Positions 1-10,919 of a DNA stretch of 64,000 nucleotides are shown here, one piece after another (position 1 is the first letter of the stretch; each line of letters opens with the position of its first letter). Origin of the DNA: Hemileia vastatrix (taxonomy: Eukaryota; Basidiomycota; Pucciniomycetes; Pucciniales; Zaghouaniaceae). Location of the stretch: NCBI GenBank assembly GCA_030280995.1, contig JASXTE010000011.1:26995317-27059316 (forward strand), given 5' to 3'. A program made the translations under genes and the position numbers. Under the pieces are notes generated by a model, which was not told the DNA's origin, searched no databases, and saw only the letters and a program-made list of their open reading frames with translations.

Positions 1-1175
1 TATATATATTTTTTTTAATTGAGTAACAGAAGATTTCATTTTCAATAGGCTGTAGGTCTTGTATTTTAGGTAAAATAAATAAAATTATACAAAATTTAGT
101 TTTACAAAGACTTAATAGATTTGAAGTGAGAAGTGACTATATTCTTTTTAAAATTTGAAAATAGGAATGGCATTAGTTATTTAAATCCCTATAGTTATTA
201 ATAATTGTGATCAAAAAATTTGCTAAATTTATCTATTATTGCAATTATGTAGTAAAATATATCAATATTGTAAATTTAATTTACTTTCATAATTTTATGG
301 TTTATCTTTTTGATGCAAATAAATGCTTAGGTATTTTAAGGAATAATTTTCATCCTCTAAATTGATAATCATATTGGATACTCAAAAGCTTATTTTGGAT
401 CAATATGTGCTCAATGTGTGCTCAATGAAGTAAAAAATTATGGTTATAGTTGATCAACTTATGCATAAGTTGAGATCAATTCAGGTTCATTTTTGAACCA
501 ATCTGAGAATAAATGAAAATCTAACTCTAATTTAGTTATATTTATAAAGTATTCATAAACCTGAAATAATGAAGGGACACTCTAAAGTTTAGGAGAGGGT
601 ATTTCTAGCAGTTCAACCCTAGATTCCCCATGATGAATGACCAAATTTTGCCACAGTGACAGAATTTTTCCACCACACTTCACTTTTGCACTGGAAAATC
701 ACCAGAGAAAACCGGAGCACACCGGAGCAAAGTGGTCATTCCTTGAGCACACTTAATCCACCAAATACTGAAAAACACCAAATCAACTAATACACTGAGA
801 AAACAGAAAAATATGAAAAATAAAAAAAACATCAAGACATAAAATATTGGAAATTATCAGGGTTATTTATTGATAGTAATAACCTTCTGAAATTCCAAAT
901 ATCCAGCTAGAAAATCAAGGAAATATCTAATAAATTTCCTAAAATAACCCTGAGAAAGCCCTAGAAAATACCCAAAATCTAGTGAAATCATTACCAAATC
1001 CTTAAAAGCATCAAATAACAATAGAAATACCACCATATAACCATTCAAAAATGCCACAAATCAATGCAAAAGCTGTAATACCCCAAATTAACACCTAGTA
1101 ACACCATAATTCCCTTACAACAAATATTCAATCAAATTTTCACCTAAGTGGCCTACCCAGATGTGGAACTCCACA
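1..1175 (-). repeat. Probable 3' LTR of degenerate gypsy element D (left limit not defined)
   Basis: The right limit is well supported: the stretch ends in CCACA at 1,171-1,175 and is followed by the pyrimidine run TCCTCCCTCC, the same junction that ends the family 1 LTRs at 11,381, 23,718 and 49,406. Read on the minus strand this is a polypurine tract abutting a TG start. I could not find the left end or a convincing matching LTR near 5.7 kb, so the true LTR may be only part of this interval. AT-rich, no gene seen. It holds a perfect 20-bp palindrome at 454-473. Confidence 0.5.
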
Positions 1176-1189
1176 TCCTCCCTCCAATA
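1176..1189 (-). other. Polypurine tract of element D
   Basis: On the minus strand the sequence reads ATTGGAGGGAGGA directly upstream of the LTR start, matching the tract of family 1 copies A, B and C almost exactly. It would prime plus-strand DNA synthesis. Confidence 0.6.
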
Positions 1190-1255
1190 TGGAATGTCCT
1201 CATTTCCAACAATTATGCATTCAACATTTATTCATCAACTACCATCATCTTCATC

Positions 1256-1733
1256 ATGAACTCTTCATCACCAACTGGCTTATACAGCATAGACTCTGAA
1301 GAAATTAATCATGTTTATCAACTTGCTGAACAAGAGAGTAATGAAGGCAACAGCATGTCCTTAGCTTCAACTCCCAAAAACTTGTCTGTTCAAACTCCAT
1401 CTCCTACATCTCCTTTAACCTTTAACAACTCTATCTCTTCAATCTTTGGGACCTCCTATTCTATTCCAGCCCCAATCAACTCTTCTGATTCCCCTAGTTC
1501 TCCTCGTGGATCTTCTAATTCTTCAAGAATTTCTTCATTGGCCATTCAACAAAACATAACCAGTTCTCTTGCAACAGAAGGTGAGCTCTCTTAACCATAA
1601 ATTTTCCCAATTTTAACAAATTTTAACCCATATAGATAATCCTAAGCCCCCTGAGGCTTCTTCTTCCAACCAGTTAGATGATGAAGATAACTATGTTGGC
1701 CTTATTCTTCCAAAAAACAATTCCAAACTTTAG
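1256..1733 (+). CDS. Antisense accessory gene of element D (Ser/Pro-rich, no zinc cluster)
   Basis: This plus-strand gene lies inside minus-strand element D, in the slot between the 3' LTR and integrase where family 1 elements carry zinc-cluster genes. The start chosen is the ATG at 1,256. Exon 1 runs to 1,580, a 55-bp intron (donor GTGAGC, acceptor TATAG) ends at 1,635, and exon 2 continues in phase to a TAG at 1,731-1,733, giving about 140 residues. The product is rich in Ser, Pro, Thr and Asn, has an acidic patch late, and shows no Cys pattern. An out-of-frame continuation to about 1,830 suggests further decay. Function unknown; the shared position is the main reason to call it a gene. Confidence 0.45.
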
Positions 1734-3681
1734 ATCACACCAGGCTTCTTCTCCATCTGACCTTGAGGAACTTTGGGCTATCATTCAAAACTTTAATAAG
1801 AGTGCTGAGAAATTTTCTAATGATCCAAATTAGATACTCTTGATATAAACTTTTAACAAAAATGATTAGTTTCATATAATTGAATTTTGAAGTTTTAGTT
1901 GGTGCTGAAATATTAAAAATAATTATCTGATTCTGATTTTTCTATCACTAAGAATAAGAGAGTAGGCTTCCACCCCTACTGAGCTAGAACTGCAATGATC
2001 TAGACATCACCATTAGGTCCTCCAATTCTTCTCTACAAAACTTTACATCCCCAATTAAATTAAGCGAGTGGGCTTCCACCCCTACTGAGCTAGAACTGCA
2101 ATGATCTTGACACTTCCATAAGGTCCTCCAATTTCCACAACTTCATCCATCATACTAATTTTCCTACATCACAAAATCAGATCTACAACCAAAAATCTCC
2201 ACAAAGAAAAATTTTGACCAACTAAGTCACCTATTCCCAACATAATTCCATTCCTTTTCTAAAATAAATCTTGAAGATAATCAAAACCAAAAGTCCACAA
2301 TCCAAATTTTTCTGCATAATTGTAAATTGAGAAGGTAGATTCCATAGAATCCTTTAAATGAGTGATTGATATAAAAATGACCGTAAACTTTGAAATATTC
2401 CAACTTCTTCCCACATCTTTCCACACTTCGTAATGAATTTAACAAACAAATGATTAACAAAATCTCCAGTTTAAGGTCTTAGAAGACTAAAAATAAAATT
2501 TTCTTGAAAAATTTGAATCTTCAAGTGCAAAAGACATCCAGTTTATAGTCTTAGAGGACTATCACCTGCATCACAAAACTAATACCAGAGATTGACCTAG
2601 AAACAAATAAGCAAATAAACAAGCTTTGTGGGGTAAATTTTGATAGATCAGCTAGCCCATCAGTTACCCCCACACTTGCTAATATTAAATATAGAAGGTT
2701 CCACTGTGAACACTTCTAACTAAAAAATCCTTCTCACAAATTGACCATTATAAATCACAACAATTTTGACACCTTTAGTTTTCCTTAGTCTTGAAGTTTA
2801 GGACCAATTGTAAAAATGACTTTAAGAGATTTTCAGTTTTAAATATTAAAGGACTAAAAGAATCTTGTAGAGAATTTCAGTTTTAAGTCTTGAAGGACTA
2901 ACAGGGAAAAAGGTAAAATGAAATAGACTAAAAATAAATAAAATAAAACAAAAGATGTCCCCCAGCCATTTGGATGAGCTGAACCCCTGACAACATACCC
3001 ACATCCAAGTGCATGTTGATTGTGGATACACAAGAAAGAAAAATTAAAAATACAACATAAAATAAATTTTTTGAAAATAATCTTTTTGAAAATTAAATTT
3101 TGAAAATTTCAAAATTTGAAAAATGACAATTTAATGAAAATCAAGAAAATAAACTAATGATCACTGGATGTGCTCCCTCCAATTTGTAAAAATGATTGGA
3201 GAACACCAGTGATAATCAACCACAATATAACAACTTTTTTTTTAAAAAAAAAATAAAAATTAAAAAAAAATAAACCAAAAAACACAACAAAACAGAAAAA
3301 CAAATAAAATGAAATAAAACAAAACTCTTGAATCCAGAATTCCAAAAGATTTTGCTGCGTTGGCCTAAGGTTTCAGTTTATAGTCATAGAGGACTACCTA
3401 TATAACAAAAACAAAGCCAGGATTCAACTAAAAACAGAGAAGGGTTGGAAAAAAACATTGTGGAGTAATTGTGTATAGAGCTTCCAACTCATCAATTACC
3501 CCCAAACTTGCCAATATTAAATCTAGAAGGTTCCCCTGTGAACACTCCTAACAAAATTTGATTCCATCTCAAATTTTCACCATAAAATAAAATTTTAAAA
3601 TCAAAGTAATGAGTGATTCCTTGAAAGACTGTGAGATTTCCTAAAAGATTGATTTTGTAGTTTATCCTTATTTCAGAGTCA
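1734..3681. repeat. Non-coding region of element D with repeated hairpin motifs
   Basis: There is no convincing gene here. The region holds diverged copies of the CAGTTTA-(GTC..GAC) motif (for example near 2,468, 2,538, 2,835, 2,878 and 3,371), a 75-bp direct duplication near 1,965-2,030 and 2,066-2,135, and conserved hairpins that match family 1: a CAGC/GCTG and CCACA/TGTGG pair at 2,963-3,025, a long stem-loop at 3,158-3,218, and two versions of the GGGGTAAT/ATTACCCC hairpin at 2,630-2,670 and 3,462-3,502. Confidence 0.6.
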
Positions 3682-4440
3682 AACTTCAGCACTCTTTGTG
3701 CCCCTAGGGTAAAACTTCTTCACTTGATCAGTGGCTACCCTCTATTTCAATACAACACCATCCAGCTCTTCAAAAACATATGAACCACCAGAAACCTGTT
3801 CTCTAATCCTATATGGTCCATTCAATCTATCAGAAAACATTTTCCCCACTGACTTTCTAAACTTCTATTTTACACCAACACCATATCACCAGGCCTCAAA
3901 GGCTTCCTGAGTCTATGAGCCAACCTTTGATCCCAATACCTGAAAGACTGATCCCTGATCTTGATCATTCTAGCATATGCCCTCTCCAGTTATTCTTCCT
4001 TCTTCTCTAACTGTTGCATCCTTACACAGAGTAAATATTAAGTAAATTTGAAAACATCCCAAACAACACCAAAATATGATTCATATTATAGATCAACCAG
4101 TAAAACAGCTTTCTGACCAGAAACTAATTCAAAAGGAGAGTAACCAGTTGTCCTCTTGGCAGTAATCCTGTCAGCAAATAAAACAAGGGGTAAATAATGC
4201 CTCCATTTTTCAGCACTTTTTCCACACATTTTAACCAAAACATACTTAATGACTTGATGCCCCCTTTCAACAATTCCTTCTACTTCAGGATAATATAAGG
4301 TTACCACCCTAACCTTTGAGCTAATTTTTGAAACAGCTTCCTTGAAGTCTGCACCAAATTTGGAGCCACCATCAACAGTTACTAACTTCATAACACCATA
4401 CCTATACACCCATTCCTTCATCAAAAATTCTGCTACATTT
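3682..4440 (-). pseudogene. Integrase fragment of element D
   Basis: The minus strand encodes an integrase core piece: the VTVDGGSKFG block with the second catalytic Asp, a YYPEVEG..ERGHQ block with the catalytic Glu, and a downstream chromodomain-like or GPY-type tail with a RYWD..LAHRLRKP stretch. The longest open piece is 4,086-4,424. It is closely similar to the family 1 integrase at 14,951-15,799 but has stops and shifts, for example in the GDMVLV region. The zinc-binding N-terminus and the first catalytic Asp are missing. Upstream it runs directly into gag sequence, so RT and RNase H have been deleted. Confidence 0.8.
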
Positions 4441-5338
4441 TTAGCAGTTTAACTAATAAGAGGTACAGTATAAACCCAACCAGAAAAATCATCCAATGCC
4501 ACAATCTTAAAAAAATATTCTTAGATAGAGAAAAAGTTTCAGGAATTACCAAGTCCAAAATTTCAACACAATCTACCTCTTCTTCACCATCAAAGCATTT
4601 TTTCACAACATTATCATCAGGTTGGCCATATTCATCAGGTATTTCTGAGTCCAAAATTTTAACAGTAAAAAAAACTTCTACCTCTTGAGTCACCAAAGCA
4701 TCTTTTTCAGGGTCCAATTCAACATCAGTAAGTGAATCTAAATACTCCAAAACAGCCTTCATTACCAACTCCATAGTTGGAATCCTACTTTCTCCATTTC
4801 TACTAGTCTTCATTAAATTAGCATTTAAAAGAAATTCCAAAACAACCTCTATAACCTTATCCCCCATAGCATTCCAAAAATTGTACTTTACATCATCTTC
4901 ATGATATATAATATCACAATACAACAGATATTCCATAACCACCTGAAATTCAACCATAAACTGATAATACTGACAGAGAAAGTTGACACCACCTTTAGAT
5001 TCCCATCTCCTAAAAATATTCTTAAGATCCTTTAATGAATAAAGCATTGACAATCTCACAATCATCCCCACCTTTAGCTTCTCCCAATTTTGATCTTTGT
5101 AGCCATTCATAGAAATAACTTCTTCTTCCACCTCTCTGTATCCTATAAAAAACTTTATCTGCCTCACCATATTCAAAGGTAAATCTCCATCTAATCCAGA
5201 AGCATTTTCATACTGATGTTAAAATCCTTCTAAACCCTCACCAGTAATCTTAGGCCCATCCCAAGATACAATCTTTACTGAAGGCCTGAGACCAACAGCA
5301 GCAGCAGCACTAACACAAGCACCAGATGGAGAAGACAT
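4433..5338 (-). pseudogene. Truncated gag of element D
   Basis: The ATG at 5,336-5,338 begins MSSPSG, followed after a low-complexity run by a block matching the family 1 gag N-terminus (VKIVSWDGPK against VRIVSWDGPK). A stop near residue 40 separates this from the larger open piece 4,433-5,176, which matches family 1 gag through the VRQIKFFIGYREVEEEV block. After roughly 200 residues it turns into an acidic segment and then integrase sequence. No zinc knuckle or protease remains. It is a dead, internally deleted copy of an older relative of family 1. Confidence 0.75.
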
Positions 5339-5700
5339 CCCAAATAGCACCAAAAACCAATAAGAATCTGTAAGGGATCAGCCTTTTACCAGATAACCAA
5401 CAATATCCTACAAGGGTTAAGCCCTTTACTAGGATAAACCAACAAAAAACAACAAAAGCAACAGATCTAGCAAGGGTTCAGCCCTATACGTAGATCCCTA
5501 CAACAACAGATCCTGTACTGGCTTGACCAGTTACCAGAATCACCAAAACACCAACCAATCAAAATCCAACAACCAGAAAACAAAATTCTAGATGTCCAAC
5601 AAGTAAGTTTCTTCAGCAGATAGATAATTTGAACCACACTTTGCACCACAGGAAATCAGAGGGTGAACTGCTAGCAGTTCCCTCTCTTTGAAACTTTCAG
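5339..5700 (-). other. Leader of element D with repeated small hairpins
   Basis: Between gag and the presumed 5' LTR there are three repeated pieces of the type AGGG-5 nt-CCCT, near 5,369, 5,415 and 5,477, each able to fold. A 16-bp perfect palindrome, GAACTGCTAGCAGTTC, lies at 5,665-5,680. I could not identify a clean primer-binding site. Confidence 0.4.
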
Positions 5701-6413
5701 AAAGAGGTTGTGAAATCATTATGGAAATGTTTTGAAAGAATTAGGAAACTGTTTTTAAACTATATGAAATAAATTTGAAAAAAAAGTTGGCCCTAAATTG
5801 AGCCTCAATTTATCCCTTCTTGAGCAGAGCTTTGGATTAAAGTTGAGCATCAGTTAGACCAAATTTGAGCAATGGTTGAGCCACAACACTTAACATACCA
5901 TAATATTCAACTTTATATCTAGATCCATTTAATGTTGGGAGGTCAGGTTTGATATTAGTAGAAATATCTTAAATGACACATAGTATACTAGGTCTGGAAT
6001 ATTATTTCAATTATCAATTTTATTTCCGCAAATATATAAAAAAGAATACTATTTAAGTCCTTTTTAGATATTTCATTAATAAAAATATAACTCTGTAAAA
6101 ATATTTGCACATAATTTAAAATTTTCTAGACAAAAGTTGATATTGAGCCCTTATCAATAGAAATTTCTCATTGTTACTTGGAATAAAAAAGTATAAGACA
6201 ATGTTCAAAAAATTTAATGTAGGAGAAAAAATATATATATATTTTATAAGGGGAAAAAATAGTAATGTATTTTTTTAAAAATTTACACTATTAAAGAAAA
6301 TAATTTTAATATATTGGCACAAAAATTAGGCTCTAAAATAATGCACTTTTTTTAATTATTTATCTGTATTTAGTTATTATTAAAATGTGAGTCAACATTA
6401 ATTATAAACATAC
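5701..6413. other. AT-rich stretch, nothing recognised
   Basis: I see no open reading frame of note, RNA gene or element terminus. It may include the remains of the 5' LTR of element D and the promoter of the helicase gene that follows. Confidence 0.5.
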
Positions 6414-7632
6414 ATGAAAAATTCAATTTTGAATATTCATCCAATATTATATATATTCTCTACTTTATTCTCTTTCAAAACTTTGCTCTCACCCTCTCTT
6501 TCTTTAAACTACCACCATCACCATAAAATTCATTTAAATAAAATGTCAAATTTAAGATGCATTGGACAATTCTCTTTAAATTTTAAACCTATTTTTGCAA
6601 AAGAAAGATCTGTATTTGATGAAGTATCCACTCCAGTTATTAGGAAAAAAGGAAGATCTTTAGTTCATGTTTTTGGATTATTCAAAGAAGTAGAAGCAAA
6701 ACCTATTGGTGATCTTTCTAACAAACAGAGAAGCCAAATTGGACAACTACTTGGAGAAATTGGATCTGGATCTCAAATTTTAACTGAGGAAAGGGCTTTA
6801 AATCCCCAAATACCTTATTATTTTTGCTCTTACTTAGTTCTACTTTTAAACAGGCAGTATAGAATTTGTGGCCTCCTTTTTTGTTTGACTGATTTTATTA
6901 GTCAGGCTAAAGAAGTATTTCTAAATGCTCAAATTGATTTGACACCAATTCCACACTAAAATCCAACCGTCTTCTTCAATATTCCTCATTCCTGTATTCA
7001 CACAACTTCTGAAATTTCTGGGACAAGGGATAATCAAATGGCAAATCTATCTATACGTGGTATCAAAACAACTCTGAAAATGCATCAGATTCAAGCTATC
7101 AATTTTATGATAGAAAATGAAAATAACTTATCCGAAAAGTTAGAAAACCTGTGGAGGCATGCAGACAAAAGCTGGCTGAGAGTAGGTTCTAATAATTATT
7201 ATGAAAAATTTCTTGAAGAAGAGTTATCCTCTGCAGGAATTGGTTCAATTCTAGCTGATGATATGGGCTTGGGAAAGACCCTCTCAACTCTTGGCCTAAT
7301 TACTGCAACTAAAATTGAAGCCAGGCAATTCCAACTCTTGGGTGGTGGACAAGAGAAAGATAGGACATCTGAAACTCTCATCATTTGCCCACTTGCAACA
7401 TTATCAAACTGGGTCAATGAAATAAGAATTCACTTTGAAGATAATGCACTACCTTTCAAGGTTCTTTATGGGAAGGATTCAAAGAAAATTGATTTTGAGG
7501 AGCTTCAGAACCAACTAGTTGTATGACTACCTATGAGACAGCAAGTCCATCTTCTTCAAAGAAAACTCCTCAACATATTCAGCCAGTAAATCATAAACTC
7601 ATTTGGTACAGAATAGTTTTAGATGAGGCTCA

Positions 7633-7711
7633 GTAAGCATTCATTTGAATTACTAAAATTTTTGAACATAATATTATAAAAGCTGATGAAATGTTTAACA
7701 TAATTTAAAAG
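7633..7711 (+). other. Intron splitting the DEAH codons of the helicase gene
   Basis: The donor GTAAGC follows GATGAGGCTCA and the acceptor is TTAAAAG. Joining the flanks gives the DEAH box followed by LIKNPQSHK, the expected SNF2 motif II context, which supports both borders. Confidence 0.75.
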
Positions 7712-7979
7712 TTTAATCAAGAATCCCCAGTCGCACAAGAATCAGAATATATTGGCCTTGGAGGCTGAGTATCAACTATGCTTGACAGGGACACCACTTC
7801 AGAACCGTACAACTGATCTTCAAAGCCTTACATCATTCCTCAGAATCGAAAGATGGCAAGAAAACTGGTTTTGGATTAATTTTCTTATGAATTGCTTAAA
7901 CAGAGGAAGCTCTAGCTCAATAAAATCAATAAATACTCTCATGAATGTCATATGCCTGTGGAGAACTAAAGAAGCAATC

Positions 7980-8150
7980 ATGCCAAGCCCATTATATACT
8001 GGGACGGCTGACTCATAGAGTCACATGTGGATGGATTTTTAGTGGGTATTAGTGCTTTGGCACTGGAGCCCCACACTGTTGAAGGTCATGTCTTCCCTTG
8101 TAAAATGAGTTTTCCCATCCTTAAAAAAATAAATAAATAAAGAAGCAATC
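7980..8150. mobile_element. SINE-like retroposon inserted in a helicase exon
   Basis: The 13-bp direct repeat TAAAGAAGCAATC occurs at 7,967-7,979 and 8,138-8,150. Between them lie 158 bp ending in a simple A-rich tail of AAAT units. Removing the insert and one repeat restores the helicase reading frame through TKEAILSLPQK. A long target duplication plus A-rich tail is the mark of LINE-driven retroposition. I do not see clear pol III A and B boxes, so the SINE assignment rests on size, tail and duplication. Confidence 0.7.
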
Positions 8151-9124
8151 TTATCACTTCCTCAAAAAATTGAGCAAGGAATATCTGTAGAATTATCAGA
8201 ACCTTGGCAATCAAAACTTACGAAGCTTCAAGAATGTTTTTCTGAGTATTATGGGCCTTCTAGAAACACCAACCTCCCTTGGGACTCAGCTGAGTTTCTC
8301 CGAGAACTGTCAATTTTACGGCAATTTTGTAACCACCCTGTCTACAAAAACCTAGACCAACCTCCAACATTTCCTTTCACATGGAAACATTCGGCAAATA
8401 TTATACATCTAATCAGTCATTTAGAAATTTTCTTAAGTGGAGAAAGGGGGAAAATTTGTCCCAAGGCTGTTATATTTTCAGAATATGCGGACTTTTAGGA
8501 AATGTAAGTATAATTCTATTAATTATCTCAATAACGTATTTTTAGCTTAAACGACATTTCAATATTCTATCCATTGAAACAGTATAAAAAAGGCTTTAGA
8601 TGACCATGGAATTAGCTACATAAAGCTTGTAGGAAAGTTGAGCATGAAAAAAAGGGATGAAAATCTAGACAAATTCAAAAATGATGAAAGATGTCAAGTT
8701 TTGCTTGGTACAATCAAGGCTGCAGGAGTTGGAATAGACTTGAGGTGTGCACAAAATGTATATATAATGGTAAGTCAAAGATTCTTATATTGAAATAAAA
8801 AAGGTTGAAAAGAGAATTTGTTTAAAATATTGAAACAGGAGCCTAATTAGATTCCAGAAGCTGAACAGCAAGCAGTTGATTGTCTGTATAGAATGGGCCA
8901 ACAAAATAAAATTCATGTACTCAAGTATTTTGTAAGGAGAAGTATTGAATTCAGAATTTATAAGATACAAAGAAAAAAGATTGAGCTATCAATGTATGTG
9001 AGATTTTCTTTAAATAAAGTTGCATCATAGCTAAAAAAATTTGACTGTTCTAATTTTTTAAGGCTAAGTGTCCCAAACATTGGAAACAAGGAATATGAGT
9101 CTGCTAGATTATTGATTAGGGAAT

Positions 9125-9304
9125 TCATAAATAACTCACATTAAAATTTAAAATTTGTTCAAGTATGTAGGAAATGTTTATTGGGGCTTGACAATTAAGA
9201 CGTCTTAATTGTTGAGGATTAAGAGAAGCAAGATATAATGAAGAATAGAAGTCACTTGGAAAACCCCTGGGGACTGAAAAAGAATTAAAGTGAGTCTCAA
9301 TTGA
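9125..9304 (-). pseudogene. Unknown gene, 3' fragment (C-terminus)
   Basis: The C-terminal part of an unrecognised protein, ending in a TGA at 9,125-9,127. Its frame runs without break into the next piece at 9,566 once the MITE at 9,305-9,565 and one TGA target copy are removed. The 3' end overlaps the last exon of the convergent helicase gene by about 20 bp. No motif or domain is recognised; the segment is rich in Asn, Ser and Leu. Confidence 0.6.
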
Positions 9305-9565
9305 CACCACACAATATGGGGGGCGGACTTGCTAGCGAGTCCGCAACCTTGGACCCAAACTCACCACAGGTTGAACACACATTGAGCTATTGATAAAGGA
9401 ACCATTCAATCAGGGATTAACACCACTCAGCAGAACAGTTTTAGGTGGGTGTTCAAGTAGAGTTCAGTATGGGTTCAGTATGAGTTCAGTCTGAGTTCCA
9501 TCTGAGTTCCATCTGAGTTCAGGTTGAGGACTTGCTAGCAAGTCCACCCCCTATATTGCGTAGTG
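9305..9565. mobile_element. CACTA-type MITE, 261 bp
   Basis: The left end begins CACCACACAATAT and the right end is the inverse of CACTACGCAATAT, so the terminal inverted repeats begin with (diverged) CACTA. They continue through a G-run into GGACTTGCTAGC. The flanking trinucleotide is TGA on both sides (9,302-9,304 and 9,566-9,568), as expected for CACTA/CMC transposons. The interior holds five to six 11-bp tandem units of the GTTCAGTATGA kind. No coding capacity. Confidence 0.85.
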
Positions 9566-10242
9566 TGAGGATACCAAATTTAATCTATCATATAATGCTA
9601 AGTTCTGAAGTATTTCTCCTGAATAAGAGGAATTTTCTTGGATTTGAATGTCTTTCTGGTCAAGATTTTGTGCAAGTCTTGACAAATTCTTCAGATCTCC
9701 ATGGCAAAAAATCTGCTTAAAAGAACCTTCATCATCAATTTTGGTGTCTGAGCAACATTTGATGTTTTTGAAAAGATTCTCATAGGTTTCACCACTTGAA
9801 AGTTGTTTAAGAAGGTGAGTTCGGTTAAAAGAATTCTGAAAAAGATTTTCAAATTTAAATAAGCTTGTGTAAAAATAAGATAAAAATATTAGTTCTTACT
9901 TTCTTTTTTATTTTATATTTATACTTTCTTATTTTAACTATTTCACAGAAACTATCAGAATCTTTTCCGAGTTGTAATTTATCAGCATAACCTATAAACC
10001 AGTGGTGAAGAACACCCATTTGATTTAGGTAGGAAATATGAGTAGAGTCCATTGAATAAGAAACCAAATAATTAGCTTCCAAAGCTTTATCCCAGTGCTT
10101 AATGATAATTTTTGCCAAAACTTGATTCCACTTGTGAAACCAATCAAGATTCCAAGCAAACTTTTTTCCAGGAAAGTTGCATTGATGAAGAAAGTGGATA
10201 AAAGCATCGTGGAATATAGTAGGGATTTGTTCAGAAACACGG
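9566..10242 (-). pseudogene. Unknown gene, middle fragment
   Basis: Two exons are visible on the minus strand, joined by a 64-bp intron at 9,836-9,899 (donor GTAAGA, acceptor TTTCAG) that keeps phase. The upstream exon contains a His/Trp-rich stretch around WNLDWFHKWNQVLAK and HWFIGYADKLQ. At 10,242 the frame is cut by the solo LTR, whose far side is at 37,115; joining across the 4-bp duplication ACGG continues the frame into 37,119-37,414. I do not recognise the family. It could be a lineage-specific host gene or part of an unfamiliar element. Confidence 0.65.
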
Positions 10243-10247
10243 TGTGG
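10239..10247. repeat. Left target duplication (ACGG) plus first 5 bp of the family 2 solo LTR
   Basis: ACGG at 10,239-10,242 matches ACGG at 37,115-37,118 beyond the far end of the solo LTR. The next bases TGTGG at 10,243-10,247 are the start of that LTR, and GTGG at 10,244-10,247 is repeated at 36,044-36,047 as the target duplication of the tandem gypsy array. Confidence 0.85.
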
Positions 10248-10648
10248 TATGGTAAGGTAAACTCTTACAGTCGTCTTGCTGTAAGTAGAATCCGGAGGAG
10301 ATATGTGGATTTAGCTGAAAACCCCGTCCTTCCAACAAAAAAAAATATCAAAATGGGAATTCTAAATCACTAAGCTAACCAATCTACTTGGATCTGATTT
10401 ATAAAATAATGAAACTCTAAAATAATTAACGCTTATTGAGATTAAAAGAAAGTGGCTGTTGAGAAAAGAAATACTGATAACAACAATTAAGGTGTACCAG
10501 TGAAAGATCTGTAAAGATTGACTTTTATGTTTTTATAATATTTTAAATTTATATGAGACAGCAATAATCAAGTCCCAGCAATGAAGACCTTTCTAAAGAT
10601 ACCCTGTATGAAGTGTGATTTAAATTGTTGAGTAGTATTTCTAAAATG

Positions 10649-10659
10649 TTATATATAAA
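10649..10659 (-). promoter_or_regulatory. TATA-like box in LTR-1
   Basis: The minus strand reads TTTATATATAA about 190 bp downstream, in element orientation, of the CCG/CGG array. It is the best core-promoter candidate for the gag-pol transcript, though the surroundings are AT-rich. The same sequence is in the other family 1 LTRs. Confidence 0.4.
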
Positions 10660-10840
10660 ATATAATGTTATAAGGGTATTACAATTTATTTAATTTGTTG
10701 AGTAATAAAAAATGAGACTGTGGTAGTTAATGATTAAGCTGAATGATGTGTCCCCCCTCTCAATTTCGAGTTTGAGAGTCGCTTAAGTATTCCTAGTCAC
10801 GTGCCTAAGTTTTCCCCTCCAGAGCTCTTCCAGAGTCAAT

Positions 10841-10919
10841 CCGGAGCCCGTACGGAGTCCATACGGAGTCCGTACGGAGTCAAAGCGGAGTCCGTACGGA
10901 GTCCGTCCGGACTTCCGGA
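10841..10919. promoter_or_regulatory. 11-bp-period array of CCGTACGG-like sites in LTR-1
   Basis: Repeated units of the form TCC(G/A)TACGGAG, six in a row with variants, give closely packed everted CCG..CGG triplets in otherwise AT-rich DNA. The 11-bp period is near one helical turn. Zn2Cys6 proteins are known to bind paired CGG triplets. The array is also present at 23,178-23,256, 35,513-35,581, about 48,838-48,950 and 61,136-61,204, with varying unit number. Binding by the element's own protein is inference. Confidence 0.6.

Larger units (their letters stand above)
6414..9144 (+). pseudogene. SNF2/Rad5-like DEAH helicase gene, broken
   Basis: SNF2-family proteins are ATP-driven DNA translocases acting in chromatin remodelling and repair. 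Walker A is seen as ADDMGLGKT near 7,255, then LIICPLATLSNW, a DEAH box split by an intron at 7,633-7,711, LTGTPLQN near 7,790, and C-terminal helicase motifs (GTIKAAGVGIDLR, QQAVDCLYRMGQ) up to 8,920. Further introns fit at 8,504-8,582, 8,770-8,838 and about 8,994-9,062; the last exon ends in TAA at 9,144. Starts at 6,414 or 6,543 are both possible. Lesions: in-frame TAA at 6,957, a frameshift near 7,520, a SINE-like insertion at 7,980-8,150, TAG at 8,496-8,498 and TAG at 8,848-8,850 where the family has Trp. The first ~180 residues are not recognised. The Rad5/Rad16/HLTF branch is the best guess. Confidence 0.85.

Noticed and set aside
580..6250. A matched LTR pair for element D
   Set aside because: Apart from a short CTAGCAGTTC similarity near 610 and 5,670, I could not align the two flanks, so no 5' LTR is claimed.
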